Position numbers and translations under genes: made by a program | The notes under the pieces: model-generated | Database searches by the model: none | Seen by the model: only the letters and a program-made list of their open reading frames with translations | Told to the model about the DNA's origin: nothing | In this document: positions 14,665-23,240 of the stretch, in pieces | Position numbering within the stretch: position 1 is the first letter of the stretch | Layout of the letters: every line of letters starts with the position of its first letter | From: Kaistia hirudinis | Lineage (GTDB): Bacteria > Pseudomonadota > Alphaproteobacteria > Rhizobiales > Kaistiaceae | Assembly: GCF_014196455.1 (NCBI RefSeq) | Contig: NZ_JACIDS010000004.1 | Coordinates: 310,001-374,000 of the forward strand | DNA: 64,000 nucleotides | Reading direction: 5' to 3'

Positions 14665-15606
14665 ATGACGGCATCGATCTTCCGTGAATGGACCGAGGAC
14701 TGCACAAAGGGCTGGGGCCAGAAGCCGCTCAAGATCAGCCACACTCTGCATGAGCACCCGCTTTTCTCGCCCGATGGTCTCGCTGAACTCATCCAGCGCT
14801 ATCCGATCGAGCATTATTCGCTGATCCGCACCTCGTCCGTCGGCGAGGCCAAGAAGGTCTGGCGGCGCGGCGAGGTCGGCGATCTGACCGGCCGCGAGGT
14901 GATCGACAAGATCGCCGCCGGCGGCCTCTGGCTGCAGCTGCGCGAGCTCAAGAGCGTCGATCCGCGCTATTACGATCTCGTGCAGGAGATCTATGGCGAG
15001 GTCCGTGAGCGCGTACCGGGCTTCAATTCCTTCGGCCACGAGATGGGCATCCTGATCTCGTCGCCTTATGCCAAAGCGCATTATCACGCCGATTTGCCGG
15101 GCCAGGCGCTCTGGCAGATCGCCGGATCGAAGCGCGTCTATCTCTATCCGGCAGAGGAGCCCTATCTGCCGCAGGCCGAGCTCGAGAAGATCGCCCTCAC
15201 CGGGCTGGAAGTCGGGCTGCGTTATGATCCCGAATTCGAGCGTCAGGCGCTGGTCTTCGACCTGAAGCCGGGCGAGATGCTGACCTGGGAGCTCAATGCG
15301 CCGCATCGCGTCGAGAACCACGGCGAATTGTCGATCTCGATGACGACCGAGCACTGGACCGAGGAAATCCGTCGTTCGCAGATGGTGACGATGGCGAACG
15401 GCATTCTGCGCCAGCATTTCGGCGTCGCGCCGAAGCGCCGGCAGATCGCCGGCCCGGCCTTCTGGGCCAAGGCATCGCTGCAGGCGGGCTGGCGCCGCAG
15501 CCCCTGGTTCAAGCGCGAGCGGCGTCGCGTGCTGCCGGTCGATTTCCGGCTCGGCCGCAGCGCCAACAACCCGATCGTCGACATCCCCGCCTATATCGTC
15601 CGCTGA
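14665..15606 (+). CDS. Cupin/JmjC-like protein at the edge of the polysaccharide locus
   Basis: A 313-residue protein with one recognisable part: AHYHADLPGQALWQIAGSKRVYLYP followed about 90 residues later by APHRVENHG. This is the HxD...H arrangement of JmjC/FIH-type 2-oxoglutarate and Fe(II) oxygenases, with a Lys/Arg-rich segment where 2-oxoglutarate would bind. The family is often found beside surface polysaccharide genes. The reaction is unknown. The ATG at 14665 follows GGGGAGGCCGG; the longer frame upstream is out of character. The basic C-terminus (KRERRRVLPVDFRLGRS) is distinctive. Confidence 0.65.
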   Translation: MTASIFREWTEDCTKGWGQKPLKISHTLHEHPLFSPDGLAELIQRYPIEHYSLIRTSSVGEAKKVWRRGEVGDLTGREVIDKIAAGGLWLQLRELKSVDPRYYDLVQEIYGEVRERVPGFNSFGHEMGILISSPYAKAHYHADLPGQALWQIAGSKRVYLYPAEEPYLPQAELEKIALTGLEVGLRYDPEFERQALVFDLKPGEMLTWELNAPHRVENHGELSISMTTEHWTEEIRRSQMVTMANGILRQHFGVAPKRRQIAGPAFWAKASLQAGWRRSPWFKRERRRVLPVDFRLGRSANNPIVDIPAYIVR

Positions 15607-15731
15607 ACCGGAAGCCTTGAGCGACCCGGCGCCTCGTCGAAACGCCGGGTCGTGTCTCCGCTTTGACCGGTCGCGGTCTCGTCCCGCGATCCGGTGTCCA
15701 TCTCGATCAGACCATTTCAGGAGGCGCCGCG

Positions 15732-16853
15732 ATGCAGGCCAGCCCAAGCCCGTGGCGCGTCACGGTCGACCGCACCTGGGAAGAGGCCGCCATGTCATGG
15801 CGGCCCTTCCTCGATCTGCCGCAGGCGACGCCGTTCCAATCCGAGGCGTGGCTGGGGCGCTGGTATCGCGAGATCGCGCGCTCCGGCGACGCTACGCCGC
15901 TGCTCGTCTCGGTCGTCGCTGCCGACGGCACGCCGGCGCTTGCGCTGCCGCTCGTCCTCCGCGAGGGGCGGCTGCGGACGGTCGAGTTCGCCGATGGCGG
16001 CATCACCGATTACAACGCGCCGCTACTGGGACCCGCCGCGCCGGTCGATGCCGAGACGGCCCGATCGCTCTGGGCCGCCGTCCGCGCGACGCTGCCGGCT
16101 GCGGATCTCCTGCGCGCCGACAAGCTGCCCGTCGAGCTGATGGGACGGCCGAACCCGCTCCCGCTCGCGCTCGGCGGCAGTCCCTCGAACCTCTTCGGCA
16201 ATCTCATCCGCATCGATACGAATTGGGAGGGTTGGCTCAAGGGACTCGAGAAGCACAATCGCAAGGAACTCGGGCGCTTCTGGCGCGTGTTCACCCGGCA
16301 CGAGGATGCCCGCTTCGTGATCGCCGCGGATCGCGACGCGGCGCTGCGGCTCTATAGCCTTCTGGAGGCCCAGCAGGCGGATCGCATGCGCGAACTCGGC
16401 CAGCCCTATTTTCTCGACGAGCCGGTCTTTTCGGACTTCTATCGCAACCTCGTTCTGGCGGGGCTTGATGACGGCACGGCCTTCATCTCCGGCCTCGTCG
16501 CGGGGGAGGAACTGGTCGCGGGCCTCGTCGGCATCGCGCAGGGCGACCACTACGCCATGGTGCGGATCAGCACCGGCACCGGGGACTGGGCCAATTGCTC
16601 GCCCGGGCGCCTCGTGATCGAGCGCACCATGGAGGCGCTGTTTCGCCGCGGCTTCCGCTCGTTCGATTTCACGATCGGCGACTATGCCTATAAGCGTGGC
16701 TTCGAGGTCGCGCGCATTCCGCTCGCCATGATCGAGGAGCCGCTCTCCTGGCGCGGCTGGCCGAGCCTGGGCTATCGCAATGCCAAGGCCTATGTGAAGC
16801 GCCATCCGGCGCTCGCCCGCATCGTGCGCAGCGCGCTCCGCCGCGCCGCCTGA
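15732..16853 (+). CDS. CelD/BcsL family GNAT-type acetyltransferase
   Basis: A 373-residue protein with two GNAT-like halves, as in the CelD/BcsL family linked to exopolysaccharide and cellulose loci. The N-terminal half has TPFQSEAWLGRWYREIA. The C-terminal half has HNRKELGRFWRVF, LVAGEELVAGLVGI, SPGRLVIERTMEALFRRGFRSFDF and GDYAYKRGFE, the usual family signature. It probably transfers an acyl group to a sugar precursor in the cytoplasm; donor and acceptor are unknown. The ATG at 15732 follows CAGGAGGCGCCGCG. It is convergent with the flippase gene. Confidence 0.8.
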   Translation: MQASPSPWRVTVDRTWEEAAMSWRPFLDLPQATPFQSEAWLGRWYREIARSGDATPLLVSVVAADGTPALALPLVLREGRLRTVEFADGGITDYNAPLLGPAAPVDAETARSLWAAVRATLPAADLLRADKLPVELMGRPNPLPLALGGSPSNLFGNLIRIDTNWEGWLKGLEKHNRKELGRFWRVFTRHEDARFVIAADRDAALRLYSLLEAQQADRMRELGQPYFLDEPVFSDFYRNLVLAGLDDGTAFISGLVAGEELVAGLVGIAQGDHYAMVRISTGTGDWANCSPGRLVIERTMEALFRRGFRSFDFTIGDYAYKRGFEVARIPLAMIEEPLSWRGWPSLGYRNAKAYVKRHPALARIVRSALRRAA

Positions 16854-16906
16854 GCGTTTTCACCGACCGTTCTTCTGTTGTGGGTCCTTCGCCCGTGCGG
16901 CTGCCT

Positions 16907-18358
16907 TCAGGCGGCGCGCGCGGCGCGCGTCCTGCCGGCGAGGCGCCGGGCGATGATCGCCCGCACCTGCGGCGCATAGGCCGCGGCGATGGCGAGGCCA
17001 TAGACCACCATGCCGGCGAGGATCGTCGCAACCAGTGCCGGCACGCTTTCCGGAGACGGCAGCAGGGCGAGCGCGCCCGCCATGATTGCCGTCGCTGCCG
17101 CGACCTTCAGGAGATCGGTGCCGGGCAAGCGGAACGCCATGCGCCGCGCCAGCGCGAGGCTCGTCAGCGTCGCGAGGCCGGAGCCGACCGCATTGCCGAT
17201 CACGCCGCCGACCGGGCCGTACCAGACAAGGCCGGCCACCGTGAGCGCCACCGTCGCGGCGATCTCGACGATGTCGACGATGCCGGCATAGGCGATGCGC
17301 CGTTCCAGCACGAAGAGCTGGTCCGTGACATGGATGTGCAGGAAGCGCAGCGCGCCGGCGAGGGCGGAGAGGCCCAGGATCGCGCGCGTCGTCTCGCGAT
17401 AAGACTCGGCGATCAGCAGATCCGTGGCCGGGCCGCCGACCAGCATGAGGCCGGCGACGATCGGCGCGAGCAAGCCGACGAGGAGGGCGGCATTGGTGGC
17501 GAGCTGTGCCATCGCCTCGGCGCGTAGTCCCTCGTTAAGCAGGCGCGCGGCGATGGGGAAGGCGGCGGCGGCGACCAGCATGGCGCCGAAGGAGGCGCAG
17601 CGGCGGCCGAGGCCCCAGCCGACCGCCATCAGGCCGAAGGCGGCGGCGCCCGCCATATGCTCGACGATGTAGCGGAAATTGTTCTCCGCGACCCAGCCGA
17701 GCCCAGAGAGGACCAGCACGGGCCCGCCATAGCCGATCGCGGCCTTGAGGAAGCGGGCGTGAACGCGGCGCGGCACGAGGCGGATGCCGATCATCGGCGC
17801 CGCGATCAGGCTCGCGCCGATCTGGGCGATGCCATAGGCGAGCAGCAGCATGTCGGCCGTCGGCGCATAGAATGCGACGAAGGCGAGGCCGATCAGGAAG
17901 CCGAAGACCGGGCCGCCGACCTGCAGGATCGTATAGGCCGGGATGTTCGACTGGGCGCGGGCGCGTTCGGAATAATGCGTATTGGTGCCCCGGCTGGCGA
18001 AGAACAGCGCGACGATCGCGATGCTGCCAGCGGTCGGCGTGCCGCTGCCGAAGATCAGCGCCGCGATCGCCGCTGCGGCAAGGCTCGCGGGCAGCGAGAG
18101 CAGCACGATCGCAGTCTCGGTGTGGAGATAATCCTCGCGCTCGCGGCCGCTGCGCTCGAACGGCATGTAGCGGAGCGCATAGACCGAGAACCAGGACAGC
18201 GTCAGCAGGCCGACGAATTCCTGCGTCGCCGTGACCAGCACGAAGGAGCCCATCTCGTGCGGGACGAGCCAATAGGTCCACGCCACCATGGAGAGGAGCT
18301 GGAATGCCGGCGCCAGCACCTGGGCCGGCAGGTAGCGCATGGTCTGGCGGATCAGCAT
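16907..18358 (-). CDS. Polysaccharide flippase (Wzx/MATE-like, oligosaccharide exporter)
   Basis: A 483-residue integral membrane protein with about 12-14 hydrophobic segments and an N-terminus (MLIRQTMRYLPAQVLAPAFQ) typical of the oligosaccharide flippase superfamily. It would move undecaprenyl-linked repeat units across the inner membrane. Its start overlaps the end of the polymerase gene by seven bases, and it is the last gene of the acyltransferase-polymerase-flippase operon. A role in lipopolysaccharide rather than exopolysaccharide cannot be excluded. Confidence 0.82.
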   Translation of the reverse strand: MLIRQTMRYLPAQVLAPAFQLLSMVAWTYWLVPHEMGSFVLVTATQEFVGLLTLSWFSVYALRYMPFERSGREREDYLHTETAIVLLSLPASLAAAAIAALIFGSGTPTAGSIAIVALFFASRGTNTHYSERARAQSNIPAYTILQVGGPVFGFLIGLAFVAFYAPTADMLLLAYGIAQIGASLIAAPMIGIRLVPRRVHARFLKAAIGYGGPVLVLSGLGWVAENNFRYIVEHMAGAAAFGLMAVGWGLGRRCASFGAMLVAAAAFPIAARLLNEGLRAEAMAQLATNAALLVGLLAPIVAGLMLVGGPATDLLIAESYRETTRAILGLSALAGALRFLHIHVTDQLFVLERRIAYAGIVDIVEIAATVALTVAGLVWYGPVGGVIGNAVGSGLATLTSLALARRMAFRLPGTDLLKVAAATAIMAGALALLPSPESVPALVATILAGMVVYGLAIAAAYAPQVRAIIARRLAGRTRAARAA

Positions 18359-19650
18359 GGACGGGCTTGCCTTCGCGCCGCGGGGAGGAAGCGCGGCGTC
18401 AGGAAGAGGAGGAGCATTGCCGTCAGCATGCCGAGATCGACCGTCTTGTTGGCGATGCCGGTCGATGTCGACGACACGATGAAGAAATAGACGATCGGCA
18501 TGATCGCCGAGGCGCCCGTGACGCGGATGATCTCGGCGCAGAAGGCGAGCAGCCCGGCGAAGAAGAGGATCATCGTCACGGCGCCGTAATAAGCGAAGAA
18601 GGCGACGATGAAGCTCTCGATCGCGATGGCGAGGTCGAGCCGGCGCTGGTTCGCGGCGATGTGGTTGAGATCCGGCGCGAAGACCATGTCGTGCCAGCTC
18701 GTGCCGTCGAAGACATGGAACATGGCGATGCGCGTATTGGCGCTGCCGTGATCGTCCTGGAAACGATCGAGGAAGCTGTCGAGGAAGCCGCCGAGGACGG
18801 CCAGCGTCCCGAGCGTCGCCACGAGCGTCGCGACCACCGCGACCGTGATGACGGCACGCCGCGAGACGGGCCGTCCCGCCAGGATGCCGAGGCTCGCGAC
18901 GCCGCCGCGCAGGGCCAGCAGCGCCAGAACCACGATGGTCGCCGCGCGGCCGCCGAAGGCCGCCAATGCGCCGAGATGGAACACGAGCAGGAAGGCCATG
19001 AGGCGGACGTCGAAGCGCTTGCCGCCGCCATTGGCCAGGACGAGCAGATAGGCACCCGTGATCAGGGCATTCGACAGCGGATGACCGAACAGCGCCGTGG
19101 CGCGCCAGTCATAGGTGATCACCTCGCTGCCCATGTAATAGGGCGTGAGGCGGAAGCCGGTCGTGTATTCGAGATAGCCGATCGCGGAATTGGCGAAGAA
19201 GACGGCGTGCAGCACGAGCGCCAGCCGGCTGCCGGTCCGGTCCGACAGGGCGCAGATCGCAAGAAACAGCGCCAGCGGCAGCATGAAGGTATCGACGATC
19301 GCCGATAGGGGCAGTTTCTGGATGATGACGGCCTGGAACAGCAGCAGGAGGATCGCGAAGGCGAAGGCCACGAGTCCCGGCCGTTCGATCGCGGCCCTTG
19401 CCGTGAAGCGGCCGAAGCCGGTGGCGGCGGCCGCGAGCAGCAGCGCGGCAATGGCGAGGAAGGTCGCCGGATGGAATTTCGCGAGCGCGGAACCGCCGCT
19501 CGTCGCATAGGGCAGGCCGAGCCATTGCAGCACCTTGGACGAGACCAGGAACAGCGTCAGCACGGCGAGCGCCGTCATGGCCGCGGCCAGCGTCGCAAGG
19601 CTTGGGACCGGCAGCACCCGGCTCGGCTGCGCGGCTGCGCCATAGCTCAT
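18352..19650 (-). CDS. Polysaccharide polymerase, VpsF/Wzy-like membrane protein
   Basis: A 432-residue protein of about ten hydrophobic segments, with a long periplasmic loop after the central helices (GFLDSFLDRFQDDHGSANTRIAMFHVFDG) as in Wzy and VpsF-type polymerases. It should join repeat units on the periplasmic face. The ATG at 19650 overlaps the upstream stop in an ATGA junction, so the long open frame further upstream, which is antisense-like, is discarded. Sequence conservation in this family is weak, so the call rests on topology and on its neighbour, the flippase. Confidence 0.75.
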   Translation of the reverse strand: MSYGAAAQPSRVLPVPSLATLAAAMTALAVLTLFLVSSKVLQWLGLPYATSGGSALAKFHPATFLAIAALLLAAAATGFGRFTARAAIERPGLVAFAFAILLLLFQAVIIQKLPLSAIVDTFMLPLALFLAICALSDRTGSRLALVLHAVFFANSAIGYLEYTTGFRLTPYYMGSEVITYDWRATALFGHPLSNALITGAYLLVLANGGGKRFDVRLMAFLLVFHLGALAAFGGRAATIVVLALLALRGGVASLGILAGRPVSRRAVITVAVVATLVATLGTLAVLGGFLDSFLDRFQDDHGSANTRIAMFHVFDGTSWHDMVFAPDLNHIAANQRRLDLAIAIESFIVAFFAYYGAVTMILFFAGLLAFCAEIIRVTGASAIMPIVYFFIVSSTSTGIANKTVDLGMLTAMLLLFLTPRFLPAARRQARPC

Positions 19651-20723
19651 CGGCGCACCATGTCCGGCAGCAGTTCCGGCGCGGCCCGATCCTGCCGCGG
19701 CTTGAGATCGATGCCGAGCAGCAGCAGCGCGCTCAGCCGGTAGCGGATGAAGAGGCGGTGCATCGCGATGGGAATGCCGATCCCTGCCACGAGCGCGAGG
19801 GCGAAGAAGACGAGGCGCGGCGTCTCCGGCAGATTGGTCATCAGGACGCGCCGAAGGCCCGCGGTCGCGAAGACGTGGAAGAGATAGATCGAATAGGAAT
19901 AGAGGCCGATCCATTCGAGCAGCCGGCTCTTCGGCCGCAGGAAGAAGAGGGCGAGGCAGGCCGAGAGCCCGAGCGCGAGGCCGGCCGCCGATTGGCGCGA
20001 GAAGTCGAGCGCGATGCGCTTCTCGACGCTCAGCACGTCGAGCACGAACAGCGTCAGCGCCAGTCCGCCGGCGACCAGCAACACCGGTCGCCGGATGCGG
20101 GGATCGTCGCCGAGTTTCCGATCCAGCGACCAGAGCTTCAGAAGGTGGCCGAGCAGGAAATAGGGCAGCAGATAGAGCGCGGAATCGATCGCGAAGAGAT
20201 TGGGATCGAAGCTCGGCGCCATCACGAAGATTACGATGGCGACCGGCAGCAGCAGGGCGAAAGCCCATGCGCGCCAGACACCGGCGGCGAGCGCCACGGC
20301 GAGCAGGAAGACCATGATCAGCAGCGTCGCCTGCAGATACCAGTAATGCTCATAGGGCAGCACATAGATCTGCCAGAGCGGCACCTGCACCGGCGTCGTC
20401 GTCACGGAGCCGAAGGTGAAATAGAACAGGGTCGAGACGACAACGAAGGGAATGCCGATGCGGCGCAGCTTCTTCGTGACGGCGGTGGTGAACGCCGCGC
20501 CATCGGCGACCGCCGACGAGAACACATAGCCGGAGATGAACGAGAACATCGGCATGCGGATATGGATGAAGATCTCGGTGAAGGCCCGCCAGGGGCTCCC
20601 ATCCGAGACATGCATGCCATGGCCGGCATCATTGCCGATCACGTGATAGGCAACGAGCAGCAGGCAGGCGAGGCCACGCAGCGTCTCGACATGGCGAGCC
20701 TTCGCCTTGGTTCCGCTTTCCAT
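19647..20723 (-). CDS. Acyltransferase family 3 membrane protein
   Basis: A membrane acyltransferase of about 358 residues with ten or so hydrophobic segments. The N-terminal ARHVETLRGLACLLLVAYHV holds the family His, and RMPMFSFISGYVFS is the second signature. Such enzymes O-acetylate or succinylate polysaccharides. Two starts are possible: the ATG at 20723 (chosen) and a GTG at 20747; neither has a strong ribosome-binding site. Its stop overlaps the polymerase start by ATGA. It is first in this operon and divergent from the chain-length gene. Confidence 0.85.
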   Translation of the reverse strand: MESGTKAKARHVETLRGLACLLLVAYHVIGNDAGHGMHVSDGSPWRAFTEIFIHIRMPMFSFISGYVFSSAVADGAAFTTAVTKKLRRIGIPFVVVSTLFYFTFGSVTTTPVQVPLWQIYVLPYEHYWYLQATLLIMVFLLAVALAAGVWRAWAFALLLPVAIVIFVMAPSFDPNLFAIDSALYLLPYFLLGHLLKLWSLDRKLGDDPRIRRPVLLVAGGLALTLFVLDVLSVEKRIALDFSRQSAAGLALGLSACLALFFLRPKSRLLEWIGLYSYSIYLFHVFATAGLRRVLMTNLPETPRLVFFALALVAGIGIPIAMHRLFIRYRLSALLLLGIDLKPRQDRAAPELLPDMVRR

Positions 20724-21053
20724 GATGGCGTCGCGACCGTTCCACACCCTCGTGATTTGCCCCGCCGCAAACTACAACGCGGCCTCGGGCGAGACGAAGG
20801 AAAACGACCAAACTGCCTCAAATTGTACGGATATTGTTAAACGAACTATCGATCGTTCTGATGAAAATCATGATGATTGGGTCACGATCTGTTAACGATG
20901 ATATGAATATCCAATCGATTTGAACGTATTTCGTAATTAATAATACGTTAATCAGGCATTGATGGCCGGGCGCGTTCCTGAAGATGATGATTTAGAGATC
21001 GTTAATGTCGTCCGGGGCATAGTCGGCGTGGGTCTTCCGCCGGTCCTGCCGGC
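20724..21053. promoter_or_regulatory. AT-rich divergent promoter region of the polysaccharide locus
   Basis: About 330 bases between the acyltransferase operon and the chain-length gene, with a stretch at roughly 20815-20960 far richer in A+T than anything around it. It holds several GTTAA/TTAAC elements, one full CtrA-like box at 20937-20951 and one near match at 20991-21005. This is the likely control point for both directions. Confidence 0.7.
20937..20951 (+). promoter_or_regulatory. CtrA-like box TTAA-N7-TTAA
   Basis: TTAATAATACGTTAA matches the alphaproteobacterial CtrA consensus TTAA-N7-TTAAC except that the final C is T. It lies 102 bases before the ATG at 21054. A near match, TTTA-GAGATCG-TTAA, is at 20991-21005. 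CtrA binding is an inference from the motif. Confidence 0.5.
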
Positions 21054-23240
21054 ATGTCAGCAACGCATTGTCCGACGGATCGCATGGTAGGCACGCTCGC
21101 AGGTGCGCTCGATCGGAGGCCGATTCCGGCCGACGCACCGGCCATGGCCGGCGCGCCGGGCGATGCGATCGACCTTTCGGCCGTGTTCGGCATCCTCGTG
21201 CGGCGCTGGTGGGTGATCGCACTCGTGCTGGCCCTCTTCCTCGGCGCGGCCTATGCCTATGTCGCGACGGCGACGCGGATCTACAGCGCGACGACCCGCG
21301 TGCTGCTCGATCCGCGCGACAAGCAGATCGTCGGCTCCGATCTCACGGCCAATCAGGGCGGCGGGCCGCAGCCCGGCTGGATCGAGACGCAGGTTGACCT
21401 CGTCACGGCGTTCTCGACGCTGAAGAATGTCGTCCTGGCCGAAAACCTCATCGATGATCCCGAATTCGGCGGCACGGGCCGGGCGGGCGATCTCGATAGC
21501 GTGGTGCGCTCGCTCGCCGAGCATGTCCGCGCAGAGCGGACGGCCGACACCTATGTCGTCGACGTGATCGCCTCCTCGGTCTCGCCCGAAAAGGCCGCCG
21601 CGCTGTCGCGCGCTGTGGCGTCCGCCTTCGTCGCGAGCTCGACCGAGGCCAAGCAGAATGCGGCGCGGCAGGCCAATGATCTCCTGCTGCGGCAGGTCGA
21701 TGATCTCCGCAACAAGGCGCGCGAGGCCGACGAGCGCGTGCAGCGCTACCGCGCCGAGCATGGCCTGTTGCAGGTCGACGGCAAACCGGTCGACGAGCAG
21801 ACGCTGACCCAGCTCAACCAGGCCAATGTCGAGGCGAAGCTCAAGGCCGACCAGACCGCCGAGCGCTGGCGGACGATCGACAGCCTGGCGCGCAGCGGCA
21901 GCCCGGATTTCGGGCCCGCCATGGACGGCGTCGATTCGCCCGTGCTCGGCCGGCTCAAGGTTGAACTCGCCATCGTCCAGAAGCAGCAGGCGGAACTCTC
22001 CGAGACCCTCGGCAGCCGGCATCCGAAGATGGCGTCGCTGGAAGCGGAGATCGTCCGAACCCGCGCGCTGGTCCTGCAGGAGCTGAAGAGCCTCGCCGCC
22101 AAGGCCAGGATCGACGCGGATCTCGCGCGCGCCCAGGCGGACGCCACCGGCGCCGCCCTCGCGGCGGCGACACGGCAGGTCGGCGACAGCAGCCAGGCCG
22201 GCGTGGGGCTCAAGGAACTCGAGGGCGAGGCGACGATCCGGCGCGACGTCTATCGCGCCTTCGTGGCGCGCGCGCAGGAGACAGGCCTCCAGGAAAATCT
22301 GCAGGTTCCCGATGTGCGCATCGTCACGCCGGCGCAGGTGCCGCTCTATCCGGTGCAGCCGCGCAAATCCGTCATCCTCGCGCTCGCGCTGATCGGCGGC
22401 CTTGGCACGGGTGTCTCGCTCGCGCTCTATTTCGGCCGTCCCCGCGCGCGCGTCGCGCGGACCCTGCCGCCGGATGCGCCGCGGGCGGCCGAACCCGAGG
22501 CGGCGGATGCGCCTGCGCATCCGGCCGTGCTGGCCGTGCTGCCCATGCCGGCGCCGCTGCTCTCGGGGGCCGAACTGCCGGCCGGTGAGGCTGCCGAGCG
22601 ACTGGCCGATTTCACGGAAGGCGCCGGCGACGCGCTGGACGATCTCGCAGCCGCACTGACACGGTCCGACGAGACCGATGGTCCCGTTGTGCGGATCGTC
22701 TTCGGCACGGCGGCGCCCGCCGCGATTGCCGCCGTCGCCGTCGGTCTCGCCGAGACGGCGGCGCGTGATGGCACCGAGACGCTCCTGGTCGACGTCAATG
22801 GCGGCAGCATGAATGCGGCCAGCGCACTGATCGGAAGGGAGGCGCGCGGCATTCTCGATGTCGAGCTGGCCGATGCGCCGGCCACCGAGATCGGTGCGCG
22901 GCTGGACGGGACCTCGATCGTGCTGCTGCCGGCCGCCAGCGCGGAACTCCGCCGTGCGGTCGCAACACATGGCGCGCGCATTGCCGAGACCGTGGAGGAT
23001 GTCGCCGATGGGTTCGGCCATATCGTGGTGGACCTCGGCTCCGCCTGTCCACCCGAGCTCTTTTCGCGGCTCGCTGACCTCGCCGACGACGTGCTGATGG
23101 TCGTTGATGCCGCCGAAGTCGGCCGTGACGATATTGCCGAGCTGTTCGAGGAACTGGCCTCCATCGTGCCGGCGCTGCGCGGCATCGTCGCTGTGCGTGC
23201 CGTTCCCGTCGCGGTGGCGAGCGCCCGGGCGATAAGCTGA
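21054..23240 (+). CDS. Exopolysaccharide chain-length/export protein (Wzz/GumC type) with degenerate kinase-like tail
   Basis: A 728-residue inner-membrane protein. Residues 40-75 are the Wzz motif with the first membrane helix (WWVIALVLALFLGAAYAYV). A long coiled-coil-rich periplasmic part follows, then the Pro-rich PAQVPLYPVQPRKS and the second helix near 440-461. Residues 545-728 look like the P-loop fold of a BY-kinase (LLVDVNGGSM, GHIVVDLGSACP, DVLMVVDAAEVGRDDI), but the place of Walker A reads FGTAAPAAIAAV with no GK[ST], and there is no tyrosine cluster. The tail is therefore unlikely to be a kinase. Starts at 21084 and 21144 are also possible. Confidence 0.85.
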   Translation: MSATHCPTDRMVGTLAGALDRRPIPADAPAMAGAPGDAIDLSAVFGILVRRWWVIALVLALFLGAAYAYVATATRIYSATTRVLLDPRDKQIVGSDLTANQGGGPQPGWIETQVDLVTAFSTLKNVVLAENLIDDPEFGGTGRAGDLDSVVRSLAEHVRAERTADTYVVDVIASSVSPEKAAALSRAVASAFVASSTEAKQNAARQANDLLLRQVDDLRNKAREADERVQRYRAEHGLLQVDGKPVDEQTLTQLNQANVEAKLKADQTAERWRTIDSLARSGSPDFGPAMDGVDSPVLGRLKVELAIVQKQQAELSETLGSRHPKMASLEAEIVRTRALVLQELKSLAAKARIDADLARAQADATGAALAAATRQVGDSSQAGVGLKELEGEATIRRDVYRAFVARAQETGLQENLQVPDVRIVTPAQVPLYPVQPRKSVILALALIGGLGTGVSLALYFGRPRARVARTLPPDAPRAAEPEAADAPAHPAVLAVLPMPAPLLSGAELPAGEAAERLADFTEGAGDALDDLAAALTRSDETDGPVVRIVFGTAAPAAIAAVAVGLAETAARDGTETLLVDVNGGSMNAASALIGREARGILDVELADAPATEIGARLDGTSIVLLPAASAELRRAVATHGARIAETVEDVADGFGHIVVDLGSACPPELFSRLADLADDVLMVVDAAEVGRDDIAELFEELASIVPALRGIVAVRAVPVAVASARAIS

